A stretch of DNA of 10,175 nucleotides from Acidocella sp. GTDB lineage: Bacteria > Pseudomonadota > Alphaproteobacteria > Acetobacterales > Acetobacteraceae. The notes below the pieces were generated by a model. The model made no database searches. It had not been told where the DNA came from and saw nothing but the letters and a program-made list of their open reading frames with translations. Shown piece by piece: positions 1 through 6,688 of the stretch. The stretch is taken from NCBI GenBank assembly GCA_029077775.1, contig JAQNCU010000080.1, forward strand, positions 1 through 10,175, in the 5' to 3' direction. The position numbers were made by a program, and so were the translations under genes. Each line of letters opens with the position of its first letter. The stretch's first letter is position 1.

Positions 1-1060
1 AACCAACGGGCATATTTTTGATGCGCAGGTTGAGGTGTTGAAGGCCTCGTTCCGGGTGATTCGCCCGGATATGCGGGGGCATGGGCTGACGAGTTGTACG
101 CCGGGGCCCTATGATATGGGGTTACTGGCGCAGGATGTGGTGGCGGTGCTGGCGGCGCTGGGGGTGACTGAGTTTCATCTGGGCGGCGTTTCGATCGGCG
201 GGCTGATTTGCCAGGAGATCACGCGCAGCCATCCGGGCAGGGTGGTATCGCTGATGTTAATGGCGACGGCCTTGGCGATTCCGCCCGCGGAAAGCTGGCT
301 GGCGCGGGCGGAGACCGTGCGCGCCGAGGGGATGGCGGCGATCGAGGAGGGGGTGATCGGCCGCTGGGTGACGCCAGCGTTTTTGGGGGCGCCGGAGACC
401 GCGGGGTTGCGCGCCATGCTGACCCGCACGCCGGTGATGGCCTATGCCGCGTGCTGCGAGGCGATCGCCGCGGCGGATTTTACGCAGAGCACGGCCGCGC
501 TCGAGATCCCGGCGCTGGTGATGGTGGGCGATGGCGACATGGCGACACCGGTGGCCTCAGCGCAGGCATTGCATGGGGCGTTGCGGGGCTCAGCCCTGGT
601 GGTGCTGGAAGGGGCCGCGCATATTCCGACGGTGGAGCAAGCCGGGGCGGTGGCCGAGGCGATGCTGGGGTTTTTGGCCCCGGCCGGGGCGGATGATTAT
701 GAGGCCGGGATGGCCGTGCGCAAACAGGTGCTGGGCGCGGCGCATGTGGCCCGGGCGACTGAGGCAATGACCGCGCTGGACAGGGCGTTTCAGCGGTTCA
801 TCACGCGCTATGCCTGGGGCCATGTGTGGACGAGGCCAGGGCTGGACCGGCGCACGCGGTCGCTGTTGACGATCAGCATGATGGCGGCACTCGGCCATGA
901 GGAGGAGTTGAAGCTGCATCTGCGCGCGAGCCGGAACACCGGGGCGAGCCCGGCGGATATTGCCGAGGTTTTGTTGCAGGTGGGGGTTTATGCCGGGGTG
1001 CCCGCGGCCAATGCGGCGTTCAGGCACGCCAAGCAGATTTTTGGGGAGATGGAGCCATGA
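1..1060 (+). CDS. pcaL: Fused 3-oxoadipate enol-lactonase / 4-carboxymuconolactone decarboxylase (PcaD-PcaC), 5' truncated by window
   Basis: This bifunctional enzyme of the beta-ketoadipate pathway decarboxylates 4-carboxymuconolactone and hydrolyses the resulting enol-lactone to 3-oxoadipate. The frame is open from base 2 with no stop upstream, and the codons before the GTG at 35 already read as alpha/beta-hydrolase sequence (FDAQVEVLKASFRVIRPDMRGHG). The true start therefore lies outside the window, and I estimate a few tens of residues are missing. The N-terminal hydrolase domain shows the nucleophile elbow GVSIGG (Ser codon 191-193), the acid in VGDGDMATP (Asp codon 536-538) and the catalytic His in GAAHIP (620-622). 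A short linker near base 690 leads to a complete carboxymuconolactone decarboxylase domain with RTRSLLTISMMAALG, ELKLHLRA and VGVYAGVPAANAAF. Both halves look intact. The gene is the first visible one of the pca operon and overlaps pcaH by ATGA. Fused proteins of this kind are called PcaL in Streptomyces and Rhodococcus; the activity here is inferred from sequence. Confidence 0.93.
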   Translation, partial: TNGHIFDAQVEVLKASFRVIRPDMRGHGLTSCTPGPYDMGLLAQDVVAVLAALGVTEFHLGGVSIGGLICQEITRSHPGRVVSLMLMATALAIPPAESWLARAETVRAEGMAAIEEGVIGRWVTPAFLGAPETAGLRAMLTRTPVMAYAACCEAIAAADFTQSTAALEIPALVMVGDGDMATPVASAQALHGALRGSALVVLEGAAHIPTVEQAGAVAEAMLGFLAPAGADDYEAGMAVRKQVLGAAHVARATEAMTALDRAFQRFITRYAWGHVWTRPGLDRRTRSLLTISMMAALGHEEELKLHLRASRNTGASPADIAEVLLQVGVYAGVPAANAAFRHAKQIFGEMEP

Positions 1061-1776
1061 CCATAACGGAGATGCCGTTTAAGCCCTATGCACCCGGCAC
1101 GCAGCCGGGCAATGACACGCCCGCGTATCGCAGCACCGGGTTGCGGCACCCGACCCAGAGTTTGTTGCGGATACCGCAGAGCGTGACGGAATTATCGGGG
1201 CCGCAATTCAGCCCGGCGCAGTATCCGCCAACCGCGAACATCGCGGTGAATGACGGTGTGGAGGCGATGGGCGAGCGGATTATCGTGCAGGGGCGGGTGT
1301 TGGATGAGGATGGCCGCCCGGTGGCGGGCAGCATGGTGGAAATTTGGCAGGCCAATGCCGCCGGGCGGTATAATTTGCCGCGCGATGCGCATGACGCGCC
1401 GCTGGACCCGGGGTTTAAGGGCATTGGGCGGGTGTTTACCGATGCACAGGGGGGGTATCGGTTTATCACCATCAAGCCGGGGGCATATCCGTGGGGGAAC
1501 CATGAGAATGCGTGGCGGCCCAACCATATCCATTTTTCATTGTTTGGGCCGGGCTATGCGACAAGGCTGATCACGCAGATGTATTTCCCCGGGGACCCGC
1601 TGCTGGCGCTGGACCCGATATTTTTGGCGACACCGGATGCGGCGGCGCGCGCGCGGCTGGTGGCTTCGTTTGATCTGGCGGTGACGCAGCCGAACTGGGC
1701 GCTGGGGTACAGGTTTGATATTGTGCTGCGCGGGCGCAACGCGACACCGATGGAGGATGGCGATGACCACCACTAG
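1057..1776 (+). CDS. pcaH: Protocatechuate 3,4-dioxygenase beta subunit
   Basis: This is the iron-binding subunit of the intradiol dioxygenase that cleaves protocatechuate to 3-carboxy-cis,cis-muconate, working with PcaG. The 239-residue protein carries all four expected Fe(III) ligands: Tyr105 (AAGRYNLP), Tyr144 (KPGAYPWGN), His157 and His159 (RPNHIHFS). Their spacings of 39, 13 and 2 equal those of the Pseudomonas putida enzyme (Tyr408, Tyr447, His460, His462). Arg154 matches the active-site Arg457. The dioxygenase core VQGRVLDEDGRPVAGSMVEIWQ lies at about 77-98. The ATG overlaps the pcaL stop (ATGA), with GGGGAG at 1043-1048 as a ribosome binding site. The last 14 bases overlap pcaG. A run of seven G lies at 1449-1455. 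Identification is very secure. Confidence 0.97.
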   Translation: MTITEMPFKPYAPGTQPGNDTPAYRSTGLRHPTQSLLRIPQSVTELSGPQFSPAQYPPTANIAVNDGVEAMGERIIVQGRVLDEDGRPVAGSMVEIWQANAAGRYNLPRDAHDAPLDPGFKGIGRVFTDAQGGYRFITIKPGAYPWGNHENAWRPNHIHFSLFGPGYATRLITQMYFPGDPLLALDPIFLATPDAAARARLVASFDLAVTQPNWALGYRFDIVLRGRNATPMEDGDDHH

Positions 1777-2311
1777 CCAGACCACCGCGAGCCAGACCAC
1801 CGCGAGCCAGACAATCGGGCCGTTCTGGCATTTGCTGGAAGATAAATCCTGGGCGGATTTGACGCGGTTTGGCGCGGTGGGCGAGGTGATCAGCGTGAGC
1901 GGGCGGGTGCTGGATGGGGGTGGCGCGCCGATGAGCGATGCCTGTGTGGAGATCTGGCAGGCGAGCCCGACGCGGTCTGATGTGTTCCCCGGGTTTGGGC
2001 GCTCAGCCACCGATGCGCAGGGGCGGTATGCGTTCAAGACGATTATGCCAGGGGCGGTGCCGATGGTGGGGGCCGGCAATAGCTGGCAGGCGCCGCATTT
2101 TGCGGTGACGATTTTTGCGCGCGGGTTGTTATTTCATTTGATGACGCGGTGCTATGTGGCCGAGGGGGCGGCGCTGGCGGAGGACCCGGTGCTGGGGATG
2201 GTGGCGCCGGAGCGGCGGGCGACGCTGGTGGCCAGGTGCCGGGCGCCGGGGGATTGGGTGCTGGATTTCCATATGCAGGGCGCGCTAGAGACGGTGTTTT
2301 TTGAGATCTAG
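1763..2311 (+). CDS. pcaG: Protocatechuate 3,4-dioxygenase alpha subunit
   Basis: This is the non-iron partner of PcaH in the ring-cleaving dioxygenase. I start it at the ATG at 1763 because GGAGG (1752-1756) lies six bases upstream; the frame is open further up, and an ATG at 1757 is an alternative. The product is 182 residues, somewhat shorter than the ~200 of P. putida. It has the usual SQTIGPFWH opening (about 15-23), the core VSGRVLDGGGAPMSDACVEI, FGRSATDAQGRYAFKTIMPG, and the closing GALETVFFEI. The iron-ligand tyrosines and the HxH motif are absent (PHFAV replaces PNHIH), as expected for the alpha chain. Arg120 in FARG probably corresponds to the P. putida alpha-chain Arg133 that contacts substrate (inference). 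The N-terminus has three TTxSQ units encoded by a 15-bp repeat. It overlaps pcaH by 14 bases. Confidence 0.95.
   Translation: MTTTSQTTASQTTASQTIGPFWHLLEDKSWADLTRFGAVGEVISVSGRVLDGGGAPMSDACVEIWQASPTRSDVFPGFGRSATDAQGRYAFKTIMPGAVPMVGAGNSWQAPHFAVTIFARGLLFHLMTRCYVAEGAALAEDPVLGMVAPERRATLVARCRAPGDWVLDFHMQGALETVFFEI
1766..1810 (+). repeat. Three in-frame copies of a 15-bp repeat at the pcaH/pcaG junction
   Basis: Copies two and three (1781-1795 and 1796-1810) are identical, reading accaccgcgagccag. Copy one (1766-1780) differs at two bases, reading accaccactagccag. In the pcaG frame they encode TTTSQ-TTASQ-TTASQ, immediately followed by TIGPFW. The TAG stop codon of pcaH (1774-1776) lies inside the first, divergent copy. 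Gain or loss of a unit would keep the pcaG frame. Confidence 0.9.
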
Positions 2312-2331
2312 AATAAATCAGGGAGCGCGCT

Positions 2332-3534
2332 GTGGCTGAAGCCTTTATCTGTGATTATGTCCGCACGCCGTTTGGCAGGTATGCCGGGGCGCTGAGCGGG
2401 GTGCGGGCCGATGATCTGGCGGCGGTGCCGCTGCGCGCGCTGATGGCCCGGCATGCGGCGCTGGACTGGGCGGCGGTGGATGATGTGATCCTGGGCTGCG
2501 CCAACCAGGCGGGGGAGGATAACCGGAACATCGCGCGCATGGCGCTGTTGCTGGCTGGGCTGCCTGTGGGCGTGCCGGGGGCGACGATCAACCGGCTTTG
2601 TGGGTCGGGGTTGGATGCGGTGGGCTCGGCGGCGCGGGCGATAAGGGCCGGGGATTGCCAGTTGATGATCGCGGGTGGGGCGGAGAGCATGTCCCGCGCG
2701 CCGTTTGTGATGCCCAAAGCGGATGCGGCGTTCTCACGCACCAATAGCGTGGAGGACACGACCATTGGCTGGCGGTTCGTGAACAAATTGATGAAAGCGC
2801 AATATGGTGTGGAATCGATGCCCGAGACCGGGGAGAATGTGGCTGCGGATTTTCAGGTGAGCCGCGCCGACCAGGATTTGTTTGCCTATAACAGCCAGGT
2901 GAAATGCGCGCAGGCGCAGGCGGCGGGGTATTTTGGCCGCGAGATCACGCCGGTGACGATACCGGGGCGCAAGGGCGATGTGGTGGTGGCGGTGGATGAG
3001 CACCCGCGTGGCGACACCACGCTGGCCGGGCTGGCGGCGTTGAAGACGCCGTTTCGGAACCCCGGAAGTGTGACGGCGGGCAATGCCTCGGGTGTGAATG
3101 ACGGGGCGGCGGCGTTGTTGATGGCCTCAGAGGCGGCATGTGCACGCCATGGGCTGACGCCGCGCGCCAGGGTGGTGAGCATGGCGACCGCCGGGGTGCC
3201 GCCACGGGTTATGGGCGTCGGGCCGTATCCGGCGGTGCAGAAGTTGCTGGCGCAGACCGGGCTGGGGATTGGCGATATCGATGTCATCGAGCTGAACGAG
3301 GCGTTTGCCGCGCAGGCTTTGGCGGTGACGCGGCAATTGGGGCTGGCCGATGATGATGCGCGGGTGAACCCGCAAGGCGGGGCGATTGCCATTGGGCATC
3401 CGCTGGGGGCATCTGGCGCGCGGCTGGCCATGACGGCGGTGAACGCGCTGGAGACCTATGGCAAGGCGCGGGCGGTGGTGACGATGTGCATCGGCGTGGG
3501 CCAGGGCATCGCGGTTCTTCTAGAACGGGTGTGA
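2332..3534 (+). CDS. pcaF: 3-oxoadipyl-CoA thiolase
   Basis: This thiolase catalyses the last step of the beta-ketoadipate pathway, cleaving 3-oxoadipyl-CoA with CoA to give succinyl-CoA and acetyl-CoA. The 400-residue protein has the thiolase nucleophile Cys90 in TINRLCGSGLDAVGSA, the NEAFAAQAL block, His356 in GGAIAIGHPLGASGAR and Cys386 in VTMCIGVGQG. Stretches such as GCANQAGEDNRNIARM and TTIGWRFVN are typical of the PcaF/PaaJ group rather than of general acetyl-CoA acetyltransferases. Sequence alone does not separate PcaF from PaaJ (phenylacetate pathway), but its place between pcaG and pcaB supports pcaF. The start is GTG, with AGGGAG at 2320-2325 six bases upstream, 20 bases after pcaG. 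Its TGA overlaps the pcaB ATG by one base (TGATG). Confidence 0.95.
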   Translation: MAEAFICDYVRTPFGRYAGALSGVRADDLAAVPLRALMARHAALDWAAVDDVILGCANQAGEDNRNIARMALLLAGLPVGVPGATINRLCGSGLDAVGSAARAIRAGDCQLMIAGGAESMSRAPFVMPKADAAFSRTNSVEDTTIGWRFVNKLMKAQYGVESMPETGENVAADFQVSRADQDLFAYNSQVKCAQAQAAGYFGREITPVTIPGRKGDVVVAVDEHPRGDTTLAGLAALKTPFRNPGSVTAGNASGVNDGAAALLMASEAACARHGLTPRARVVSMATAGVPPRVMGVGPYPAVQKLLAQTGLGIGDIDVIELNEAFAAQALAVTRQLGLADDDARVNPQGGAIAIGHPLGASGARLAMTAVNALETYGKARAVVTMCIGVGQGIAVLLERV

Positions 3535-4709
3535 TGCTGCTGGGCGAACAGATGGCGAGCACGGCGGCGATGCGGCAGGTGTTTTCAGCAACGGCCAGCG
3601 TGCAGGCGATGCTGGCGGCCGAGGCGGGGCTGACGCGGGCCGGGGCCGCCTGTGGGCTGGTGCCGGGCGATGTGGCGGCGCGGATTGTGGCGGTATGCGC
3701 GGCGGGCGGTGTGGACACCGACAAGCTGGCCGCCGAGGGGCAGTTGGCCGGGACGGTCGTGGTTCCGCTGGTGGCGTGGCTGCGGGCACAGATGCCCGAG
3801 GGACAAGCGCGCTATGTGCATGTGGGCGGGACCAGCCAGGATATTATCGATACCGGGCTGGTTTTGCAGCTGCGCGCCGGGGTGGTGCTGTTGCAGGATG
3901 ATTTGGCGCGGATGGCGCAGGCCGCGGTGGACATGGTGCGGGATTACGCAAGCACACCGATGATGGCGCGGACGCTGTTGCAGGCGGCGCTGCCGAGCCG
4001 GTTTGGGCTGAAGGCGGCGTATTGGCTGGCGGCGATCGACGATGCGCGGGCGGCGATGGATGATGAAGCCGCCGGGGCGCTGGTGTTGCAATGCGGCGGC
4101 GCGGCGGGGACGCTGGATGCGGTTGCGGGCTGTGCCGAGGCGTTTATGGCGGCGTTTGGCGCGGCTTTGGGGTTGGCTGTGCCCCCCCTGCCCTGGCATA
4201 CGCGGCGCGCGCCGTTATTGCGGCTGGCCGCCGCGATGACGGGTGCCGTGGGGGTTGCGGGCAAGATCGGCACGGATATAGCGTTGCTGATGCAAAATGA
4301 AATCAACGAGGTGCGCGAGCCCGCCGCGCCGGGACGGGGCAAGTCTTCGGCGATGGCGCATAAGCGCAACCCGACGCTCTCGATCGCCGCGCGGGCGGCT
4401 TCGTTAAGGATGCCGGGGTATTTGGCGGCCCTGGCCGGGGCGCAGATGCAGGCGCATGAGCGGGCCGCGGGGGAGTTGCAGGCGGAGGCGGCGATCTGGC
4501 CGGGGTTGATGCTGTGTGCCTCAGGCGCCATGGCGGCGATGGCCGAGGCGATGGGCGGGCTGGAGGTGGATGCGGCGGCGATGCAACGCAATGTGCCGGA
4601 TATGCCGGGTGCAGGCGCGGGGGCGGCGGATATGCTGGTGATGCGGGCCCTGGCCGCGCATGAGGATTTCGAGACTACGTTAAAACAAAAAGGTTTGAAA
4701 ACATTATGA
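3534..4709 (+). CDS. pcaB: 3-carboxy-cis,cis-muconate cycloisomerase
   Basis: This fumarase/aspartase-superfamily enzyme turns 3-carboxy-cis,cis-muconate into 4-carboxymuconolactone. I place the start at the ATG at 3534, which shares its A with the pcaF stop; the open frame upstream is only pcaF read in another frame. No clear ribosome binding site precedes it, so translation is probably coupled to pcaF. The 391-residue product is shorter than the ~450 of P. putida PcaB. It shows HVGGTSQDIIDTGL (about 96-109), PWHTRRAPLLRLAAAM (about 220-235) and the superfamily signature SSAMAHKRNP at 271-280, where Ala275 replaces the usual proline. The Met, His, Lys and Asn of the signature are kept. A run of seven C lies at 4192-4198. 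The C-terminal codons are unusually AT-rich and run into pcaI. Confidence 0.92.
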   Translation: MLLGEQMASTAAMRQVFSATASVQAMLAAEAGLTRAGAACGLVPGDVAARIVAVCAAGGVDTDKLAAEGQLAGTVVVPLVAWLRAQMPEGQARYVHVGGTSQDIIDTGLVLQLRAGVVLLQDDLARMAQAAVDMVRDYASTPMMARTLLQAALPSRFGLKAAYWLAAIDDARAAMDDEAAGALVLQCGGAAGTLDAVAGCAEAFMAAFGAALGLAVPPLPWHTRRAPLLRLAAAMTGAVGVAGKIGTDIALLMQNEINEVREPAAPGRGKSSAMAHKRNPTLSIAARAASLRMPGYLAALAGAQMQAHERAAGELQAEAAIWPGLMLCASGAMAAMAEAMGGLEVDAAAMQRNVPDMPGAGAGAADMLVMRALAAHEDFETTLKQKGLKTL

Positions 4710-5386
4710 TCAATCGATTTGTGCCTGACCTGGCGGCGGCGCTGGCGGGGGTTTCCGACGGGGCCTCGATTATGTTGGGGGGGTTTGGCCAGGTTGGCCA
4801 GCCTGTGGCGCTGTTGGAGGCGCTGGCGGATATGGGGCTGCGCGATTTGACGATTATCGCGAATAATGCCGGGGCGGCGTTTGGCGGGATGACGCGGCTT
4901 TTAGAGACCGGGGCGGTGGGCAAGGTGGTGTGCTCCTATCCGCGATCATCGGACAGCACGTTGTTCCAGGAGCTTTATGCCAAGGGCAGGATCAAGCTGG
5001 AATTGACGCCGCAGGGCACGCTGGTGGAGCGGATGCGCGCCGCCGGGGCCGGGATTCCCGCGTTTTTTACCCCGACCGCCGCCGGGACGCTGCTGGGGGC
5101 GGGCAAGGAGACGCGCGAGATTAATGGCAGGTTATGCGTGCTGGAGGAGGCGTTGTTCGCGGATTATGCGCTGCTGGAAGCCTGGGAGGCGGACCGGTGG
5201 GGGAATTTGTCTTACAAACTCTCGGGCCGGAATTTTAACCCGGTGATGGCGGCGGCGGCAAAGATCACCATTGCGCAATGCCGCCATAAGGTGGAGCTTG
5301 GCGGCATCGACCCGGATGACGTGATCACGCCCGGGATTTATGTGGACCGCGTGGTGCATGTGCCCGAAGGTGAGACGGCCGTTTGA
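4706..5386 (+). CDS. pcaI: 3-oxoadipate CoA-transferase subunit alpha
   Basis: With PcaJ, this subunit moves CoA from succinyl-CoA to 3-oxoadipate. The 226-residue protein contains the complete CoA-transferase family I signature DGASIMLGGFGQVGQP at 18-33. It then has IIANNAG, KVVCSYPRSSDS, the PQGTLVERMRAAGAGI block, GKETREINGR and a C-terminal ITPGIYVDRVV, all usual for PcaI-like alpha subunits. Its ATG overlaps the pcaB stop (ATGA, 4706-4709). Only a weak AAGG lies upstream within an AT-rich patch, which suggests coupled translation. A run of seven G at 4777-4783 encodes part of the glycine motif. SCOT-like 3-ketoacid CoA-transferases are close relatives; the pca context favours 3-oxoadipate as substrate. 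Confidence 0.94.
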   Translation: MINRFVPDLAAALAGVSDGASIMLGGFGQVGQPVALLEALADMGLRDLTIIANNAGAAFGGMTRLLETGAVGKVVCSYPRSSDSTLFQELYAKGRIKLELTPQGTLVERMRAAGAGIPAFFTPTAAGTLLGAGKETREINGRLCVLEEALFADYALLEAWEADRWGNLSYKLSGRNFNPVMAAAAKITIAQCRHKVELGGIDPDDVITPGIYVDRVVHVPEGETAV

Positions 5387-5401
5387 GGAAGGGAGATAGG
5401 G

Positions 5402-6058
5402 ATGTCTGCAACATTGAACCCGATTAAGACCTATACGCGCGAGCAGATGGCGGCGCGCGCGGCGATGGACATTCCCGATGGTTGGTTCGCCAATCTGGGC
5501 ATCGGACTGCCGACTTTGGTCTCAGACTATGTGCCCGCCGAGCGCGAGGTGATTTTTCAATCCGAGAACGGGATTCTGGGTGTGGGGCCGAAACCGGCAC
5601 CCGCGGATGTGAACCCCTGGGTGATCAATGCCGGGAAAGCCTATGTGACGTTGTTGCCGGGGGCATCGATCATGAACAGCGCCGAGAGCTTCGCGATGAT
5701 CAGGGGCGGGCATCTCGATCTGGCGGTGTTGGGAGGCTATGAGGTCTCACAGACCGGCGACCTGGCGAACTGGTCCACGGGCGATAATGAGCAGGCGCCC
5801 GCCGTGGGTGGGGCGATGGATCTGGGCGCCGGGGCCAAGCAGGTATGGGTGCTGATGGAGCATGTGACAAAATCAGGCCAGCCCCGGCTGGTGGATACAT
5901 GCAGCTATCCGCTGACCACGATCGGCAGTGTGACCCGGGTTTATACCAATATTGCCGTGGTGGAGATTACGCCGCGCGGGTTTTTGCTGCTGGATACCGC
6001 GCCGGGGGTTAGTTTTGAGGATGTGCAGGCGCGGACGGGGGCGAAGCTGCACCGGTGA
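5402..6058 (+). CDS. pcaJ: 3-oxoadipate CoA-transferase subunit beta
   Basis: This is the catalytic beta subunit of the 3-oxoadipate:succinyl-CoA CoA-transferase. The 218-residue protein holds the second CoA-transferase signature FQSENGILG at 52-60, in which Glu55 is the residue that forms the enzyme-CoA thioester intermediate in this family. Other family blocks are NLGIGLPTLV (31-40), INAGKAYVTLLPGAS, GGHLDLAVLGGYEVSQTGDLANW and GAKQVWVLMEH. It begins 15 bases after pcaI, with AAGGGAG (5389-5395) six bases from the ATG, the strongest ribosome binding site in the operon. It is the last pca gene on this strand; the next gene (gmk) is convergent and only 36 bases away. Confidence 0.95.
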   Translation: MSATLNPIKTYTREQMAARAAMDIPDGWFANLGIGLPTLVSDYVPAEREVIFQSENGILGVGPKPAPADVNPWVINAGKAYVTLLPGASIMNSAESFAMIRGGHLDLAVLGGYEVSQTGDLANWSTGDNEQAPAVGGAMDLGAGAKQVWVLMEHVTKSGQPRLVDTCSYPLTTIGSVTRVYTNIAVVEITPRGFLLLDTAPGVSFEDVQARTGAKLHR

Positions 6059-6084
6059 GGGGCCCGGCGGCGCGGTGTTCAACC

Positions 6085-6108
6085 CATGAAACTGTCAAAT
6101 GTTTCGTG
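6085..6108 (+). repeat. Inverted repeat in the pcaJ/gmk convergent gap
   Basis: CATGAAAC (6085-6092) can pair with GTTTCGTG (6101-6108), giving an 8-bp stem with one G-U wobble and an 8-base loop. It lies 26 bases after the pcaJ stop and covers the gmk stop codon (6095-6097). No T-run follows on the plus strand, and on the minus strand the wobble becomes a mismatch, so a classical intrinsic terminator is not supported. It may be a weak 3'-end hairpin of the pca transcript or chance. Confidence 0.3.
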
Positions 6109-6688
6109 TGGCGCGGGCGGTTTTTATCAGGGTTTGGAGTGCGGCGAGGGCCGTGTTGAAGTCGGCGTTTTCGATTTGGTGATCGAATTCGGCGGCGTGG
6201 GATAATTCGGCTTCGGCCTGGGCCATGCGGCGTTCGATCTGATCTGGCGTGTCGCCGCGCGCGGCGAGACGGGCGCGCAAGGCGGGGAGCGAGGGCGGGC
6301 GGATGAAGATGCCCGTGACGGCGCCCGGCAGCGCGGCGCGGAGCTGGCGAAAGCCTTGCCAGTCGATATCAAACAGCACATCACGGCCTGCTGCCAAAGC
6401 GGCCTCAACCGGGGCGCGCGGCGTGCCGTAGGATTTGCCGAACACATGCGCGTATTCCAGCAAGCCGCGTGCGGCGACCATGGCGTCGAATGCTGGCTGG
6501 GTGATGAAATGATAATGCGTGCCGTGGACCTCACCCGCGCGAGGCGGGCGGGTGGTGACGCTGATGGAGAGTTCGAGGTCCGGGTCGGCTTTGAGGAGGG
6601 CGCGCGAGAGCGAGGTTTTGCCTGCCCCCGACGGGGCGGCGAGGACCAGGCAGAGGCCGTGCCGGGGCGGCGGGTTTGGGTTACTCAA
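6095..6688 (-). CDS. gmk: Guanylate kinase
   Basis: This cytoplasmic enzyme phosphorylates GMP to GDP with ATP, in purine nucleotide synthesis. The 197-residue protein has the P-loop APSGAGKT at 18-25 (the first glycine of the Walker A motif is Ala), the GMP-binding block SVTTRPPRAGEVHGTHYHF at about 43-61 and DIDWQG at 107-112. Length and motifs are normal for the family. The start codon is TTG at 6686-6688, read on the minus strand. No in-frame ATG or GTG lies nearby, and AGGTG sits seven bases upstream inside yicC. The start overlaps the yicC stop by eight bases, so the two genes are probably co-transcribed and translationally coupled. This yicC-gmk order is common in alphaproteobacteria. 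Confidence 0.96.
   Translation of the reverse strand: MSNPNPPPRHGLCLVLAAPSGAGKTSLSRALLKADPDLELSISVTTRPPRAGEVHGTHYHFITQPAFDAMVAARGLLEYAHVFGKSYGTPRAPVEAALAAGRDVLFDIDWQGFRQLRAALPGAVTGIFIRPPSLPALRARLAARGDTPDQIERRMAQAEAELSHAAEFDHQIENADFNTALAALQTLIKTARATRNI

Noticed and set aside
1715..1762. Upstream extension of pcaG
   Set aside because: The extra residues overlap pcaH codons in another frame and do not resemble PcaG; GGAGG is spaced correctly for the ATG at 1763.
3486..3533. Upstream extension of pcaB
   Set aside because: It is pcaF coding sequence in another frame, Arg/Gly-rich, and the family alignment begins at the ATG at 3534.
4680..4710. Possible internal promoter with TATGAT at 4705-4710 before pcaI
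   Set aside because: The -10 would overlap the pcaI start codon, so the transcript would begin downstream of the ATG, and no good -35 is at the right distance.
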